Positions 1 to 13,032 of a DNA stretch of 64,000 nt are shown one piece after another. Each line of letters opens with the position of its first letter. The stretch's first letter is position 1. Origin of the DNA: Entomortierella parvispora (lineage: Eukaryota; Mortierellomycota; Mortierellomycetes; Mortierellales; Mortierellaceae); contig OY752143.1 in the NCBI GenBank assembly GCA_963573315.1, forward strand, positions 372,001 through 436,000, in the 5' to 3' direction. The notes below the pieces were generated by a model that saw nothing but the letters and a program-made list of their open reading frames with translations, did no database searches and had not been told where the DNA came from. Both the position numbers and the translations under genes were made by a program.

Positions 1-2580
1 CTGAGGTGGCAAGTTCTTCCAGGTGTAGAACATGACACAGAACCACCACACACCAGTGATGGCCATGCCCAATTGCATCGAGTACGTCGTCTGGTTCATG
101 GCCAAGGCCACACCGGCCGCCACGACCAACAACCCGACACCGGCGCCATATCCAATGGCCATGGAATGACTGGACAAGGTGTTTGAGATGCGATCCTTGG
201 CAAACTGGTAATCAGACCAAGTTTCCAATCCTCGACCCACGTTCTGTCGGACCTCGATCACATCTGGATGGTCGCGTGCCAGAGTCGGGATGAAGGCATA
301 ATAGAACACCCAACTGGCTCCAAAGGCCACGTTCGAAATAATGACAAGAATACCGGCAAGCCAGTAAAAGCCTAGATCGTCCGATGAAAAAAAAAGGCGC
401 CAAGAGAGAAAGAGAGAAAGAGAGATGGAGAGAGAAAAGCACGTCAGAATAAAAAATAAATTAACTGGCTCTTTGCAGTGCTCCAATTGGCGGACACCGT
501 GTTCCCACGATGGGGAAAAGAGTTAGATTTCTGTTCAAGCCCCCTTTTTTGTCGGGGGCGTGGAGGGGGGGGGGAGGAGGAGGAGCTCAAAATGAGAACT
601 TACGGGCACTGGTGATGATGGCAAAGAGAGCCGTGGCGATGGATCCAATGACTGCGAACATTAGCAGGAAAGTCTTGCGTCGTGCTACACACAACACACA
701 TTGTCGAAACCAAAAGAAAAATTAATTTTCGAGTGTCAACAGAAAACAAAAAGCACGCGACAGAGGGACCAATTGGGCGGTTAGGCGCGCCTTACTGCCG
801 TGATCAGCCAGAGCACCCATGCTGATAAAGACAAAGGCCTGAAGGAAGACCGAGACTGAAATACAATACAACGAAAAGGACGCGGTGTCGAGCCAGAGTC
901 CACCCAGATGAACAACACACTATTGAGGACGGAAACCAATGAACAGTGTTTGACAAAAATGTTAATCGAAAAAAATTAGTGGACACATGTCTTTTGCTTT
1001 GCTCTCCCTCGTTCCGATACTGTCTCCACAAGCGTCACCCTGCAACCTGCGTAAACTCTGAAGCTTCGAGGCGTGTCCGTTCCTTACACTGTAATTTGGG
1101 TTACTCTATTGTAGCCACGGGGCAGGTACGGTTTGCAAGAGAAAACAACAAAAAGTAAAGTTTAGTTTCGCAAAGTACGTGAGCATCCGGTCTGGTTATT
1201 TTCCAAAGTTCGGTTCAATGCAGACCCCCTTTCCTTGGTCGTTCATCCCTCCCAATTTGGTCGAGTTCAGTCATTTTTTTTAACGTTCAAAGGTACTTGA
1301 TCTAGATACATGCACATTGATTCTCCCTTCACTCCCCCATATGACCTCTCCGGTTGACCGTGCAGACATTGGCCTTCATGATTCGACACTCTCCACGTTC
1401 AAAGTCCGAGCCGGCTCAAAGAGCACAGGGAGCATGGGTGACCGGTGCGCTCGTTCCCTTATTGCCAAAAGTACATCCCAGTGGGAAAAAAGAACAATTG
1501 CTGTTAGGCACGAAATCTTACCATATCACATTTGAGAGAATGATCAGAAGTCTCGTATCCATAGTTGCTGGCAAGGGACTCGAGAACCAATGGAGCCAAA
1601 GCAGAGATACAAACGACACTATAAGGCTCGGCCTAATAAAAACACATGCACATGAAAATACAGAGAGGACAGGCCGGTTAATCAAAGACACAACTCTGTA
1701 TGACTTTCAGGGATCGTTGTGTTACAGTATGGTGCACCAAGTCTAATGAAAAAGATATTTTCCGGACTCGTGTGCCTTTTTGTAGACAACGCCATTGATG
1801 AACGCCTTCCCTTTGGGACAGAATGGCAACATTAGCAGTACTGTAGCCAGCAACAACAGCAAGCCGAGACGACTTTTTTTGAGTTTGACATTGGGTGTGG
1901 AAGAAGAAGAGTCACCATGTCGGTGACCCTGTGTGCGGATGTGTGTGTGTGTGTGTGTGTTTGCCGCCGAATTGGAACTCAATTCAACGAGCGGATGGTC
2001 CGTTGACCGGAAAAAGAAAACTCTGTTTTTTTTTTGTTTCAACAAACAGAAAAAGGAAAAGGGACTTACAGCGACAGCATATGCCAGCCTACAGGAACCA
2101 TGGTCAGGGCGAGGAAGAACCAAAGAAACAGCCGGTAAACAGGTCAGGAAAAAGAGCAATGGTTAGTAGGTAGACTCTTTTCTCGATCGCTGGAAAGGAC
2201 AGAGGGCAAGCGGAGAGCTTGAGCGGGGACAGTTGGCAAAGGAGACACAAAAGACCAAAAGGGTGTCCAGGGCGGAGCCTGGATCCAATTAGCACTCCCA
2301 GAGACCCATTGCGCCTCCCAGCAGACATTGCGATGGTGGGCAAGTATTTTTGATCACCCAAATTGACGTGCTGCGTCGAGGGCTTGTTGCAATAGTAGAT
2401 GAAAGTGGACAGAAAAACAAGTCTGGAAGGCGCGAGCGCAGTTGCATACCATCCACGGATCTCAGCCTTGCTCAAGGGTCTTTCCTCAGGCACAAAGGAG
2501 TTGTGCTTGTTGAATTGATCCAACTCGAGATCCTCTCTGCTCTTTTGGTCCTGGAACATGATATCTCGTCGGTCCTGCAT
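1..2580 (-). CDS. ATG22: Atg22-like vacuolar amino acid exporter (3' end cut by window edge)
   Basis: Multi-exon membrane protein of the Atg22 family (major facilitator superfamily), known to export amino acids from the vacuole after autophagic breakdown. Proposed exons on the minus strand: 2580-2450, 2088-2070, 1632-1522, 919-796, 684-604 and 371 to beyond base 1. All junctions have GT/AG and the frame is continuous for 279 codons. Family hallmarks are the N-terminal IRGWLAYAVAAEPYS segment, the SALAPLVLESLASNYGYE helix, LDTASFSLY, a hydrophobic run ending GALADHG, and ISNTLSSHSMAIGYGAG. The 19-nt second exon is required to build the first membrane segment. The C-terminus lies outside the window. 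A DGCR6-like gene starts divergently about 330 bp away. Family assignment is firm by motif; exact borders are inferred. Confidence 0.85.
1941..1960. repeat. (GT)10 microsatellite
   Basis: Perfect GT dinucleotide run lying inside an intron of the atg22 gene. Confidence 0.95.
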
Positions 2581-2910
2581 GGTGTAAGGAAGATGAACGA
2601 GGTTGTGAAAGGAGAATTCGGAAAGAAGGAAGGAGGAGCTGGTGAGGGGAGCGCTCTAGGGATAGGAGAAGAGTGGAGAGGGAGAGGTAGTCTCGGCAGA
2701 GAGATGGTGAGGGCCCTGGGGCGGGGGGTGATGAAGGGTCAAGGAGGAAAGGACAAAGGAGAAGAAGAGCAGCGCAAGAAAGAAGATATCCGCACCAGAG
2801 CCCCGTAGTCACGTGCAGTGCGATTCGCGTCTCCCATTTCTTCAATCGTCGAATAATTGCGCATCGCGATCCATGCGTTGCATCCATCTGTCCTCTGTTG
2901 CTCATTGCAA
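2581..2910. promoter_or_regulatory. Divergent promoter, atg22 / DGCR6-like gene
   Basis: About 330 bp between two divergent start codons. It is purine-rich on the plus strand near atg22, so the atg22 leader is pyrimidine-rich. No clear TATA box was seen. Confidence 0.45.
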
Positions 2911-4134
2911 ATGGCCCATCCATCGCAGCCTGGCCGAGGAGCCGCCTCTGGAGACAATGCTTCTTCCAACTCGAACCCGTCTCTGGCCTCTTCAGCATCC
3001 TCCACCTCACGCATGGCAAAGTTCTATACGCCCATGAACCCGACATTCATTCCTCCTACTTCTGTCGCTCCTCTTCCCCTTCCTCCCACCTCTTCGTCCA
3101 CAAGTGTTGACACATTGCAACTACAGCCTGGGGTGTCGGAAGCCTTTACATCCCCACCCACAACTCATACCCTGACCCCCAACGATCTCGCGCACCTGGC
3201 TTCAATACCTGGGTTCATTTCCGATTCTGCTATCCAAGCCGCGCGTCAGGAATACGGTGCTGCCCAGCGTCAGCAAAGAGGACTCGGAAGTGGCGCGTCA
3301 GAAAACGAAGTCCAGAACGCAAATTTGCCGTACAGTCAGAATGCATCCCCTGGGCACATGTTGAGCGATCCAAGCTCTTCCATCACGGATCTCTTGCGAC
3401 AACTTCGAGAAACGGAAGCTACATCTTCAGTAACGCCTCCTGCTGCTTCGACGACATCCTGGTTTGACGCAAGCTCCTCATCACAACTATCACAGCCATT
3501 GCCCTCTGTGTCAGAAGATTACAGCAGTGGTAAGGTAACGCCGCAGCTGCTGAAGCGACTAGCTGATCTGGCCGAAAAAGACACGAGAGAAGGCAGGTCT
3601 CTTTTCTCAGAGATCAAGCGACTCCGAGAGCGACAGGTAGGAAGGGCTGGCCAACCTGTACGTGAGACTTTGAATCCGGAATCTTGTCGTCTCATCTTTT
3701 CTTTGCTTCGTCGTTCTCAGAAACAAGTCGAGCTATCATTTTTTCAAGAACGATCAAACCTCATTGGAAAGCAAAAACAACAATTAGTCCAGCTGCAGGC
3801 CAGGTAAAACAAGATGCCGCTATCCGATGATGGGCCTTGATTACAAAAAAATGAATCTAATCATCGGTGCCCTTGTTTTGCCCTTGCAACGCAATGTAGC
3901 GAGATCATGGGTGTCGATGTGACCAAACAAACGCGACTTGTCAAGGCTACTCACCGTGACGAGCTGAATCGGTTCGACCAAAGCGTGGTCCAGGCTATGG
4001 ATGCAGAGATTGTCCATGTTCAGGATTCACTCGCCGTCTTTAGTGTGCCTATGATGGCGCGCTCACAGGATCCGGCAATGATTGCCTCCCAGATACGTGT
4101 CCTTCGACTTTTGGAGGATATGGTTCAGGGCTAG
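2911..4134 (+). CDS. DGCR6-like protein
   Basis: Three exons are proposed (2911-3636, 3721-3803, 3900-4134) joined by GT-AG introns, giving about 347 residues. The first 190 residues are Ser/Thr/Pro/Gln-rich and probably disordered. Then comes a helical region with LLKRLADLAEKDTREGRSLF followed by KKQ/ERSNLIGKQKQQLVQLQ, and the C-terminus THRDELNRFDQSVVQAMD ... QIRVLRLLEDMVQG. The order matches the vertebrate DGCR6 (DiGeorge critical region 6/gonadal) family, where a coiled-coil precedes an 'R-E-L...MD...DP..I..Q...L.L' tail. The molecular role of that family is poorly known. The start is uncertain: an in-frame ATG also lies at 2857, but 2911 gives a more typical N-terminus. It could instead be an unrelated coiled-coil protein. 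Confidence 0.6.
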
Positions 4135-5785
4135 AAAGAGGGAAAAAAACACGCTCATCGTCAGTTCAAGACTAGAGATGTTTGTGTTTGGCTCATAGTT
4201 CCACATTTGAACGAGTTGCTCTCCAAGAAAAACATACCTTGTTTATGTGCTGTACCTGCTGCGGGTTGGTAAAAACCGCTGCAATAAAAGGTTCCCATTT
4301 TAACTCACACTTTTCACCGCGACATGGCCACGGTCGAACAGAGCGACATTTTGAAGAGCCCAGATTTGTTCGCCTCATTTACTTCGAAATGGAAGGGTTG
4401 GGTCAGACTAACCGAGACGTTCTCGAATATGGCGATGCCAACTGGGAGCGCTCCCACCATGAAGTAACAGCATGCCAAGGATTTTTCACACTCTCACCCA
4501 CACTGCACACCACGCTAACCTTCTGCGAGTCCCATGAAATACTGGTCTGAATTCCGATACAACACTTCTCCTCCCATTCTCTTTCTCCCTATCTCTCAAA
4601 AGTCTGAAATACCCTTTGGGTGCGTTCCCATCCACCAAGTGATCAAGGATAGCAATACACATCTGTAAGAGGCTCGTGTTTTCCTTCTTGTATCTACTTC
4701 ATTGAACAGCTAGGTTAGTAGTATCTCTGGATGATCATTGATTCGACAGGCGTAGGATGAGGTATGGATTGGCAAAAGTAGAAAAAGTCAGAGGGCCGTA
4801 CTGCCGCTTCAATCCAAGCGATTCTTGAAGCAATTGAATAGGCGCAGCACAAAACCACTCACACCTCAAAGCGTTAAGAGTAGATGTTGCCTTGCCATGA
4901 ACTCGACGTAGAAACAACGGATCTCTCTTCCTCTTTCGCGCCACAGCCAAGACATGGACTTTTTCCTTGGATCAAAAAAAAAAAAAAAAAAAAAAGTGCG
5001 CGTCGTGATTGGTCCTTGTGGAAAACGCGTCGCACAAAAGTAACCATTTTCTCCACGAGAGCCGATTTCCCAGCGAGCTTCGCCCTTGTCCGCTTTGTCT
5101 TCACACATTTCGTCGGTATGGTTTTTTTCAACTGACAAACAAAACTTTTTCTGTAGGTACTGCATTATTGTTTTCGTGGGAATGTTTGTTGCCAAAAAAA
5201 AACGGGCCAACTCTTTCTCTAGACTAGTCACCAATGTTCCGCCCATTGACATGGTGAACAGTCGTCCATGCAAGGTCTCGCTCCGAACAATAAAGCCTCA
5301 GACGCGCTGGTGCACAATTGCTCACACTGGCCTCGAGTCTCAAACTGAAAACAAAGAGGGCAAATTGTTTGCCCTTACTGTTTACCAGGTAACCAAGCAA
5401 GCAGAAAAAAAGTGTGTGAAAGATAGGGATTATGGGACCCAGGCGTAGTTTGACCGAAAATGAACTTTCTTATGGGCATCCTCGTCCTCTCCGAAACAGC
5501 GCTCTTGACCATCGTTCCCTTCTCGGGTTGTTGTCCTAAGTGAAAGGAACCATTCTCTTCTCGAATTGTTGCCTGAATTGAAAAGGAATGAAAGAGCATT
5601 TACCCAATCGCCCTCGCCATCCCCAACATCACGCTGGACTTCTGCATGAGTTCTCGAAGGTTCCCAAAAGAAATCCACCATCAGTACGAGTTGATCGTGT
5701 CCAATGAGTGTTTCATCTTTGCTCAAAGGCAAAGTGTTTTCTCAAAGATTATAGCCATTCACTCTTGCCCACAGAAACCAAAAGG
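4135..5785. other. Intergenic, no gene recognised
   Basis: About 1.65 kb with only short unconvincing reading frames on both strands. Contains an A-homopolymer of about 20 nt at 4975-4995. No tRNA, repeat or conserved protein motif was seen. Confidence 0.6.
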
Positions 5786-5792
5786 TATAAAT
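5786..5792 (+). promoter_or_regulatory. TATA box of cysteine peptide 1
   Basis: TATAAAT located 105 bp upstream of the start codon at 5891, the same distance range as in the other family members. Confidence 0.65.
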
Positions 5793-5890
5793 TCCTTGAT
5801 CGAGTCGTGTCCTCCTTCCTGCTTTTTCACTCTCTTCAATCCTCTAACCCTTCCAGCTTCTTCCAACAACACCATTAGCCGAAAGTCATC

Positions 5891-6052
5891 ATGAAGTTCA
5901 CCATCTCCACTCTTGCCGTCTTCGCTCTCTCTGCCGTTGCTCTCTTGTCTCAAGGCGCCACAGCTACTCCTCGTCCCGCGTACGAGGTCGAGGCCGCTGT
6001 GGGTCGTTGCCCTCCCGATTGCTACCCCGTCGGCAAGATCTGCGAGTGCTAA
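5891..6052 (+). CDS. Small secreted cysteine peptide, member 1
   Basis: Single-exon gene for 53 residues. Residues 1-25 are a clear signal peptide (MKF followed by an Ala/Leu/Val-rich core ending ATA). A short acidic linker with EVEAAVGR follows, then the C-terminal module CPPDCYPVGKICEC, with cysteines spaced C-x3-C-x6-C-x-C. The four cysteines could form two disulfides after secretion. This is the type member of an eight-gene family scattered over the next 22 kb. I do not recognise the family and assign no function; antimicrobial, signalling or effector roles are all possible. The start is supported by the TATA box 105 bp upstream and the absence of any other in-frame ATG before the signal peptide. 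Confidence 0.8.
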   Translation: MKFTISTLAVFALSAVALLSQGATATPRPAYEVEAAVGRCPPDCYPVGKICEC

Positions 6053-6654
6053 ATCTCTCCAATGGCAAGAGGACTCGGAACAATACCTGTACTGTCGAAA
6101 TACTCCTATCTGGATATCGGACCTCTTCTACTCCTACTCTGTCATCCCTCTCCAAATTTCCTGTGAAAAAAGTCTTTCCACAGAGAATAAAACTTGGCTC
6201 AGATATTCATATGTCTGATATTTAAACAAGTGCACTGTTCACAAATGGAGAGAGGTTCGCGTGTAGCATCTCTGTTTTACAGGAGGCAAGGATGCCCAAG
6301 CCCGTCGAAAAGTTACGCTTGTTCCTTCTTCTTTTATCACAGACAAGCTGTTCATGACCTTGCGCTCACTGATATTGGTTGCTGTTTATCATTGTTTCCA
6401 TTTGGCGGAACGCTCCTAGCTAGAGCTCTATGAACAAGATATATAGGGGTGGGAGGTTTCGTCTCCTCGTTAATTTCATATAGTTGTCGCTCCAGCTTTT
6501 TTTTTTTTATTGAGGTGGCGAGAAGATAGATATAGGCAGGACCGACAGAGGGTGTGGATGCAAACGGAAGACGGGCAGATTAGTCTTCATTCTTGATCTT
6601 ATTTGTCTCTCTCCGTTTGCCCATTTCGCAAGGAGGAAGAGGTGAAAGGATGAT
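6053..6654. other. Intergenic between convergent cysteine peptide genes
   Basis: About 600 bp of 3' flanks of members 1 and 2. Contains a TATATA stretch near 6440 and a T-homopolymer near 6500. No gene seen. Confidence 0.55.
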
Positions 6655-6831
6655 CTAGGCGCACTCGCAGCCTCCATTGACTTTCCAGCACCCATCCATG
6701 CAACGGTAAGGCTGGAAATGGACACCCTGAACTTGTTCGACTTGTTCGATTTCGGGAGTAGGAGCAGCCTGAGACAAGACCATAGCGGCAGAGAGGACCA
6801 AGACGGTGAATATGAATGTGGAGAGTTTCAT
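6655..6831 (-). CDS. Small secreted cysteine peptide, member 2
   Basis: Intronless gene for 58 residues on the minus strand. The signal peptide is MKLSTFIFTVLVLSAAMVLS followed by QAA, the same pattern as members 6 and 7. A Glu/Gln/Val linker (EIEQVEQVQG) precedes the module CMDGCWKVNGGCECA with C-x3-C-x6-C-x-C spacing and one extra residue after the last cysteine. It is convergent with member 1 and separated from it by 600 bp. The Pro residues seen after the first Cys in members 1, 3 and 5 are replaced here. Function unknown. Confidence 0.8.
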   Translation of the reverse strand: MKLSTFIFTVLVLSAAMVLSQAAPTPEIEQVEQVQGVHFQPYRCMDGCWKVNGGCECA

Positions 6832-6933
6832 TGTTGTACTGTAGGTGTTGTGTTTTTATGGTGCAGGATAAGGGAACTTGGTTTGGAATGAGCTTGGAGT
6901 TAATGATGGCTAATAGTGGTCTTTGCCGCGCCC

Positions 6934-6941
6934 TTTTTATA
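6934..6941 (-). promoter_or_regulatory. TATA box of cysteine peptide 2
   Basis: Minus-strand TATAAAAA, about 103 bp upstream of the start codon at 6831. Confidence 0.65.
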
Positions 6942-8101
6942 CCCGATGGGTTGGGAGACAACGTTATGAGTGTCGAGGAAGAAGCCTTCCTGTCCTTCTT
7001 TGAAAAAAAGGAACGTGGTTCAAGAAGTCAATTCAAAATGGGCTTCTTCGATGGACAGCAAGCTATACGGCATGCCCCAGAACATCCTCTCCGAAGATGA
7101 TAGTTCAGCACAACCTTCAGCACAACCCTGAACATGTTTTTTTTTATGTTTTAGGTGCAGGGCGATGTTTGAACCTCAAACAAAGATCTTCACTTTACAA
7201 AAAAGAAAAAAAAAAAAAAAAATTCGACTGCCCTGTTCAAGTGTCTAGGAATGAGGGCGAAGCAATGTTATTTTCAGCGGATAGTCGAGAAAAAAAATAG
7301 GGTCTATGAGCAAAGTGTTCAGTCCAATAGTGTCCTTGCAAAGACCACAGCTGCAGCGGCTAACGCGGTCAATTGAAGAAAGAAAAACAGCCCGTGTATG
7401 TTCCCACGACTTGACGCGGCCATGGCTGACAGAACCTGAGATGAGGTAGAGGTGTCATGTTAGAACTCAAGAGAAAGAACGCCGAGAACGTCTTGTTCTT
7501 ATTTCATTTTAATAAGATAGATAAGCGCCGTTCAGCTGGGAGTTTCCTTTCTCCATCCCCATCATTCTCTCCCACAGCCAAAATTCGAAACAACTTCCTC
7601 CCATTGTTGCACTTGGCGCGCCAATTGGCCGAAACATCAGTCGCCTTTCAAGCCGACAAGTGTTTCGCCCTCTTGACATCATCTATCGTCATTTTCTTTA
7701 GAAGGCATTCTTATTCATAGGTCCTATAGGACGAAGGGGAGCGAAACGACTGCATGGGATAGTTGGATAGTCGCCAGAGTCGCGTTAGAAGAAGAATCAA
7801 ACTCGTAAACTTGCAGTCATTCTATCCGTGCTTGCGCGCTTGGTTGTGTTGTTTTCCATTTCGTATATCTGAGTGAAGTGGAGAAGTGACATAATGACAT
7901 GCGACCGAAAGAGGTAGATAGAAACGACGCAAAAAAAATTCGAAAAAAGAGTCGAAAGTCACGTGCTTTTCTTATCCAGCCATCGACGTCACATGCGCGA
8001 GGAAGCGTGTGGTCAGACAGGGGGAAAGAAGCATGCGAGTCATCCTTGGTTCATCATCTTCTTTTCACCACACACACCCCCTAACATTCCAACCAGCAGC
8101 A
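6942..8101. other. Intergenic upstream of Rab GDI
   Basis: About 1.16 kb. The only candidate coding element is a 34-codon membrane micro-ORF at 7319-7423 on the minus strand, listed separately. An A-rich run lies at about 7201-7221. Confidence 0.5.
7319..7423 (-). CDS. Possible membrane microprotein (34 aa)
   Basis: A short reading frame, MAASSRGNIHGLFFFLQL followed by an Ala/Val-rich stretch ending ARTLLD, with one predicted transmembrane helix. Just upstream on the same strand is a branch-point-like TTCTAAC followed about 20 nt later by CTCAG, so this may be the last exon of a longer small protein whose first exon I could not place. The reading frame stays open upstream to the putative acceptor. 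No family recognised; it could be chance. Confidence 0.25.
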   Translation of the reverse strand: MAASSRGNIHGLFFFLQLTALAAAAVVFARTLLD

Positions 8102-10041
8102 ATGGTGAGTGCGTCGCAGGAGAACCACTGGACTGACACGTTTAGTGGTTTGCATACGCAAGGAAGTCTTGCGAATTGACGACAGACACTGGAATCGAGA
8201 CCCAAGGGCGCACGCACCAGTTTTTTTTGTACAAGGTATCTTCGTCTCTAACCATCTCTTTCTTCTTCTTGACTAGGATGAGCAATACGATGTCGTTGTT
8301 TTGGGCACCGGTTTGACCGAGTGCATTCTCTCTGGTCTTTTGTCTATCGAAGGCAAGAAGGTCCTCCACATGGACCGCAATGACTACTACGGAGGCGAGA
8401 GTGCCAGTTTGACCTTGACCCAGGTATGGATACCCCTTATCAAAATTTCGCTGGTCAACAGTAGGATGTCACACAGTGAGCTATTGTCAGGGCACAGGAA
8501 AAAAAATAACCACAGCAAATGAGTCGCACTGCTGACCTTTATGCTGTATATTAGATTTACAGAAAGTTCCGTGAGGGCGAGACCCCTGACCAGAAGCTTG
8601 GAAAAGACCGCGACTACAACATTGACTTGATCCCCAAGTTCATGATGGCCAACGGAGAATTGGTCAAGATCTTGACCCATACCGACGTTACCCGCTACTT
8701 GGAGTTCAAGCAGATTGCTGGCTCATACGTTTACCGTGATGGCAGGATCGCCAAGGTCCCTGCCACAGAGATGGAGGCTGTTCGTTCGCCCTTGATGGGA
8801 CTCTTTGAGAAGCGCAGAGCCAAGAAGTTCTTCGAGTTTGTCCAGAACTACAGAAAGGACGACCCCTCGACCCATCAAGGCATGGACATCAACATCATCC
8901 CCATGGATGCTGTGTACAGATATTTTGGACTCGAGGCTGGTACCATTGACTTTATTGGACACGCCCTTGCTCTTCACTTGGACGACGGGTAACGTTAAAG
9001 AAAAGGAAAAAAGAGAAAAGAGATCTGCTGAGAAAGGAGAAACAATTCTTAATGACATTTTTTATTATGTCGTCCCGTTACAGCTACATTAACCGCCCTG
9101 CTTTGGAGACGTTTGACCGCATCACCTTGTACATGTCTTCAATGGCTCGTTGGGGCAAGTCGCCCTATTTGTACCCTCTTTATGGTCTCGGTGAGCTTCC
9201 ACAGGGTTTTGCTCGGTAAGTGAATTCCTTTTCGACATCAAGCTGTCCCAACAAGCAAATCTCTTCACTATTTCCCTATTTCCTAACACTTTCACCCTCT
9301 CTAACGTCAATGCCTTTTAGTTTGAGTGCTATCTACGGCGGTACTTACATGTTGGACAAGAAGGTGGATGAGATTGTGTATGAGGATGGAAAGGTTGTTG
9401 GTGTTCGCTGCGGTGATGAGGTTGCCAAATGCAATCAGGTCATCTGTGACCCCTCTTATGCTGCCGACAAGGCCCGCAAGGTCAACCGTGTCATTCGCGC
9501 CATCTGCTTGCTCAAAGGACCCATCCCCAATACCGATAGCGTGGACTCGTTCCAACTGATCATTCCCCAGAACCAGGTCAAGCGCCAGAACGATATCTAC
9601 ATTGCTGGAGTTTCTGCTTCGCACAATGTCTGCGAAAAGAACCACTACCTTGCCATTGTTTCGACCATCATCGAAACTGATAACCCACAGGAGGAGATTC
9701 AGCCCGGTCTCGCTCTCCTCGGACCCATTGTCGAGAAGTATGATTTGCTGTTGTGTATTCAAAAGCAGATGAATGTCGTTCCATACCTATTACTGACTCT
9801 GACTTGCACTCTTTTCTTCTTGTTTTATGTTTCCAGGTTCGTTCAAATTGCTGATATTTGCGAGCCTCTCCAGGATGGTCGTCAGGACAACGTCTTTGTT
9901 TCCAGATCGTATGATGCCACCTCTCACTTTGAGACTGTCTGCGACGATGTCAAGGACCTTTACAAGCGTGTGACTGGCAACGATCTTGTCTTGAAGCAGA
10001 GACAGTCCCAGGCCGAGGAGCAGAAGGAGATGGCCGCTTAG
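8102..10041 (+). CDS. GDI1: Rab GDP-dissociation inhibitor
   Basis: Rab GDI extracts GDP-bound, geranylgeranylated Rab GTPases from membranes and recycles them during vesicle traffic. Exons: 8102-8104 (only the ATG), 8277-8423, 8555-8988, 9084-9215, 9321-9737 and 9837-10041, giving 445 residues, the usual length. The N-terminus shows [20 protein letters not shown] and the [15 protein letters not shown] motif (GDI sequence-conserved region 1). Further conserved blocks are [51 protein letters not shown] ([20 protein letters not shown]) and a C-terminal [21 protein letters not shown]. The ATG-only first exon was chosen because the DEQYD exon has no ATG and is preceded by a good acceptor. Highly confident. 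Confidence 0.95.
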
Positions 10042-10350
10042 ACGAAGCAACTTTACAGGCCAAATCATACACACAGGAGATACAAAGAACAAACTCTACA
10101 GAATTGAACAACCCAGAAGGAATAAAAGGCTTCGATCTAATAAATAATTCTCAAAGACAGCATGAGCGTGCCTATGAGGGAGTCTGGTAGCAAAGATGTC
10201 AGGTACCAATAGTTCAATGGGGAGGAAAAGAGGCATCATAGTTTGAAAGAGATTCCTCCAGCAAAAGGAGATTTTTTTATTTTTTTGGGAAATGAGGATG
10301 AAAAGGCACAAAAAGAAATGTAGGTAGCAAGACGAACTTGTATTTGTTGT
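10042..10350. other. Convergent 3' flanks of GDI and fucose synthase genes
   Basis: About 310 bp between two stop codons, containing AATAAA-like signals (for example aataaaag near 10121). No gene seen. Confidence 0.6.
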
Positions 10351-11781
<1,431 letters not shown>

Positions 11782-12311
11782 GATGATGATAAGCTGGAGA
11801 GAGGGGGAGAGAGAGAAAGATGATGATGAATGTCCGAGTTTGAAATAGAATGTATTATTGAAGAGAGCGCAAGCAAGCTCAGCTGCTGAGAAAGGAGACG
11901 AATGGACAGGGCACAGCAGCAGCCTCTGCTCCCTGCGATTCACCCCTGGACAGGACAAGATCAGACCCAGAGCAATCCAATCTTGCACGGCGTGAGAGCC
12001 CCTCCCCGTCCTCTTTGTGACGTCGATTTGAATGAGTTCCTCGAGTTTGTAAACAGCAGCCTGCGCTGGGCCCTACTCTGCCGACCACACAGGGGCAGAT
12101 GCGCCACCATCGGGGAGCAGATCAGACAAGTTGACCTTCATTATTCACCACAGTTCATTCCCTTTGCATCAATCAGCCCTGCTCACATCCATCGGATCAA
12201 TCCCTCCTCTCCTTCCCGTTGCATCTTTGCTCTCTCGCTCGCTATCCTCGGAGATTACAGATTGTTCCTCTATCCACTTCCTCTTCTTCCTATTTCAAAT
12301 CATAATTTATA
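11782..12311. promoter_or_regulatory. Divergent promoter, fucose synthase / uS19m
   Basis: 530 bp between divergent start codons. Polypurine on the plus strand next to the fucose synthase start (about 11785-11830), and pyrimidine-rich (ctcttcttcctatttc) next to the uS19m start. No clear TATA. Confidence 0.45.
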
Positions 12312-12569
12312 ATGCCCCGCTCCGCATGGAAAGGCCCATTCTTCGTGGCCCTGCCCGGTCTTAGACAAGCCCTGACCCAGAACATCCCCGTCCGGACAAA
12401 CGCTCGCGCCTGCACCATCATCCCCTCCTTTGTCGGCCTCAAGTTTCAAATCCACAACGGCAAGGACTACACCCCACTGACCGTCACCGACGAGATGGTC
12501 GGACACAAGCTTGGCGAGTTCGCCCCTACCAGGAAACGCTTCTCGTACCGTCAGACCAAGAACAAATAA
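12312..12569 (+). CDS. RSM19: Mitochondrial small-subunit ribosomal protein uS19m
   Basis: Intronless gene for 85 residues, a component of the head of the mitochondrial ribosome small subunit. It begins [17 protein letters not shown] and carries [19 protein letters not shown], then the signature [16 protein letters not shown] of the S19 family (consensus GHKLGEFxxTR). Length and motif order match bacterial-type S19 proteins. The compact N-terminus is typical of fungal Rsm19. It is divergent from the fucose synthase gene. Confidence 0.93.
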   Translation: MPRSAWKGPFFVALPGLRQALTQNIPVRTNARACTIIPSFVGLKFQIHNGKDYTPLTVTDEMVGHKLGEFAPTRKRFSYRQTKNK

Positions 12570-13032
12570 ATCCCATACTCATTGCTTTCTTTCTTTACTT
12601 CGGATCCCCCCCCCCCTCCTTTATACTTGTGGGCAACGATCGGCCTCTGTCTCCTGGCCTTGTTGGGCTGTTGTCGCTGCACATGTGTCACCATGTCAAA
12701 TTTCCTACTTTTACACCCTACAGTTGTTCCCCCAAAATCGAATTGTTGAACTCACACCTGAAGCGGAAGAGGATAACTAATATGTTTGGGACTGTGAGAA
12801 GAGATAGTGAACCAAGCAATGAAAAAGGACAACAGTAGTATTGATCCTGCCTCATTTGGCTTGAACAAACATTATAAACACAAACGCGGACACAACCCAT
12901 TTGATACAGCAAGCGAGAGGCATTTTGAATGTAGCAATCAATTGGGGATTTATTCTCAAGATTGGCCTAACTTGTTGTTTCTGGTTCCATGGAGGTAAAT
13001 TTTATTTGACTGGATTGGAGCGGGCACAAAAT
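12570..13032. other. Convergent 3' flanks of uS19m and eL19 genes
   Basis: About 460 bp. A C-homopolymer of about 10 nt lies near 12606. No gene seen. Confidence 0.6.

Noticed and set aside
1743-2159. 138-codon minus-strand frame inside atg22
   Set aside because: It lies in the intron between the 19-nt exon and the AEPYS exon and contains a GT microsatellite; the Atg22 protein is continuous without it.
4866-5273. 135-codon minus-strand frame
   Set aside because: It contains a long Phe run translated from an A/T homopolymer, and no domain is recognisable.
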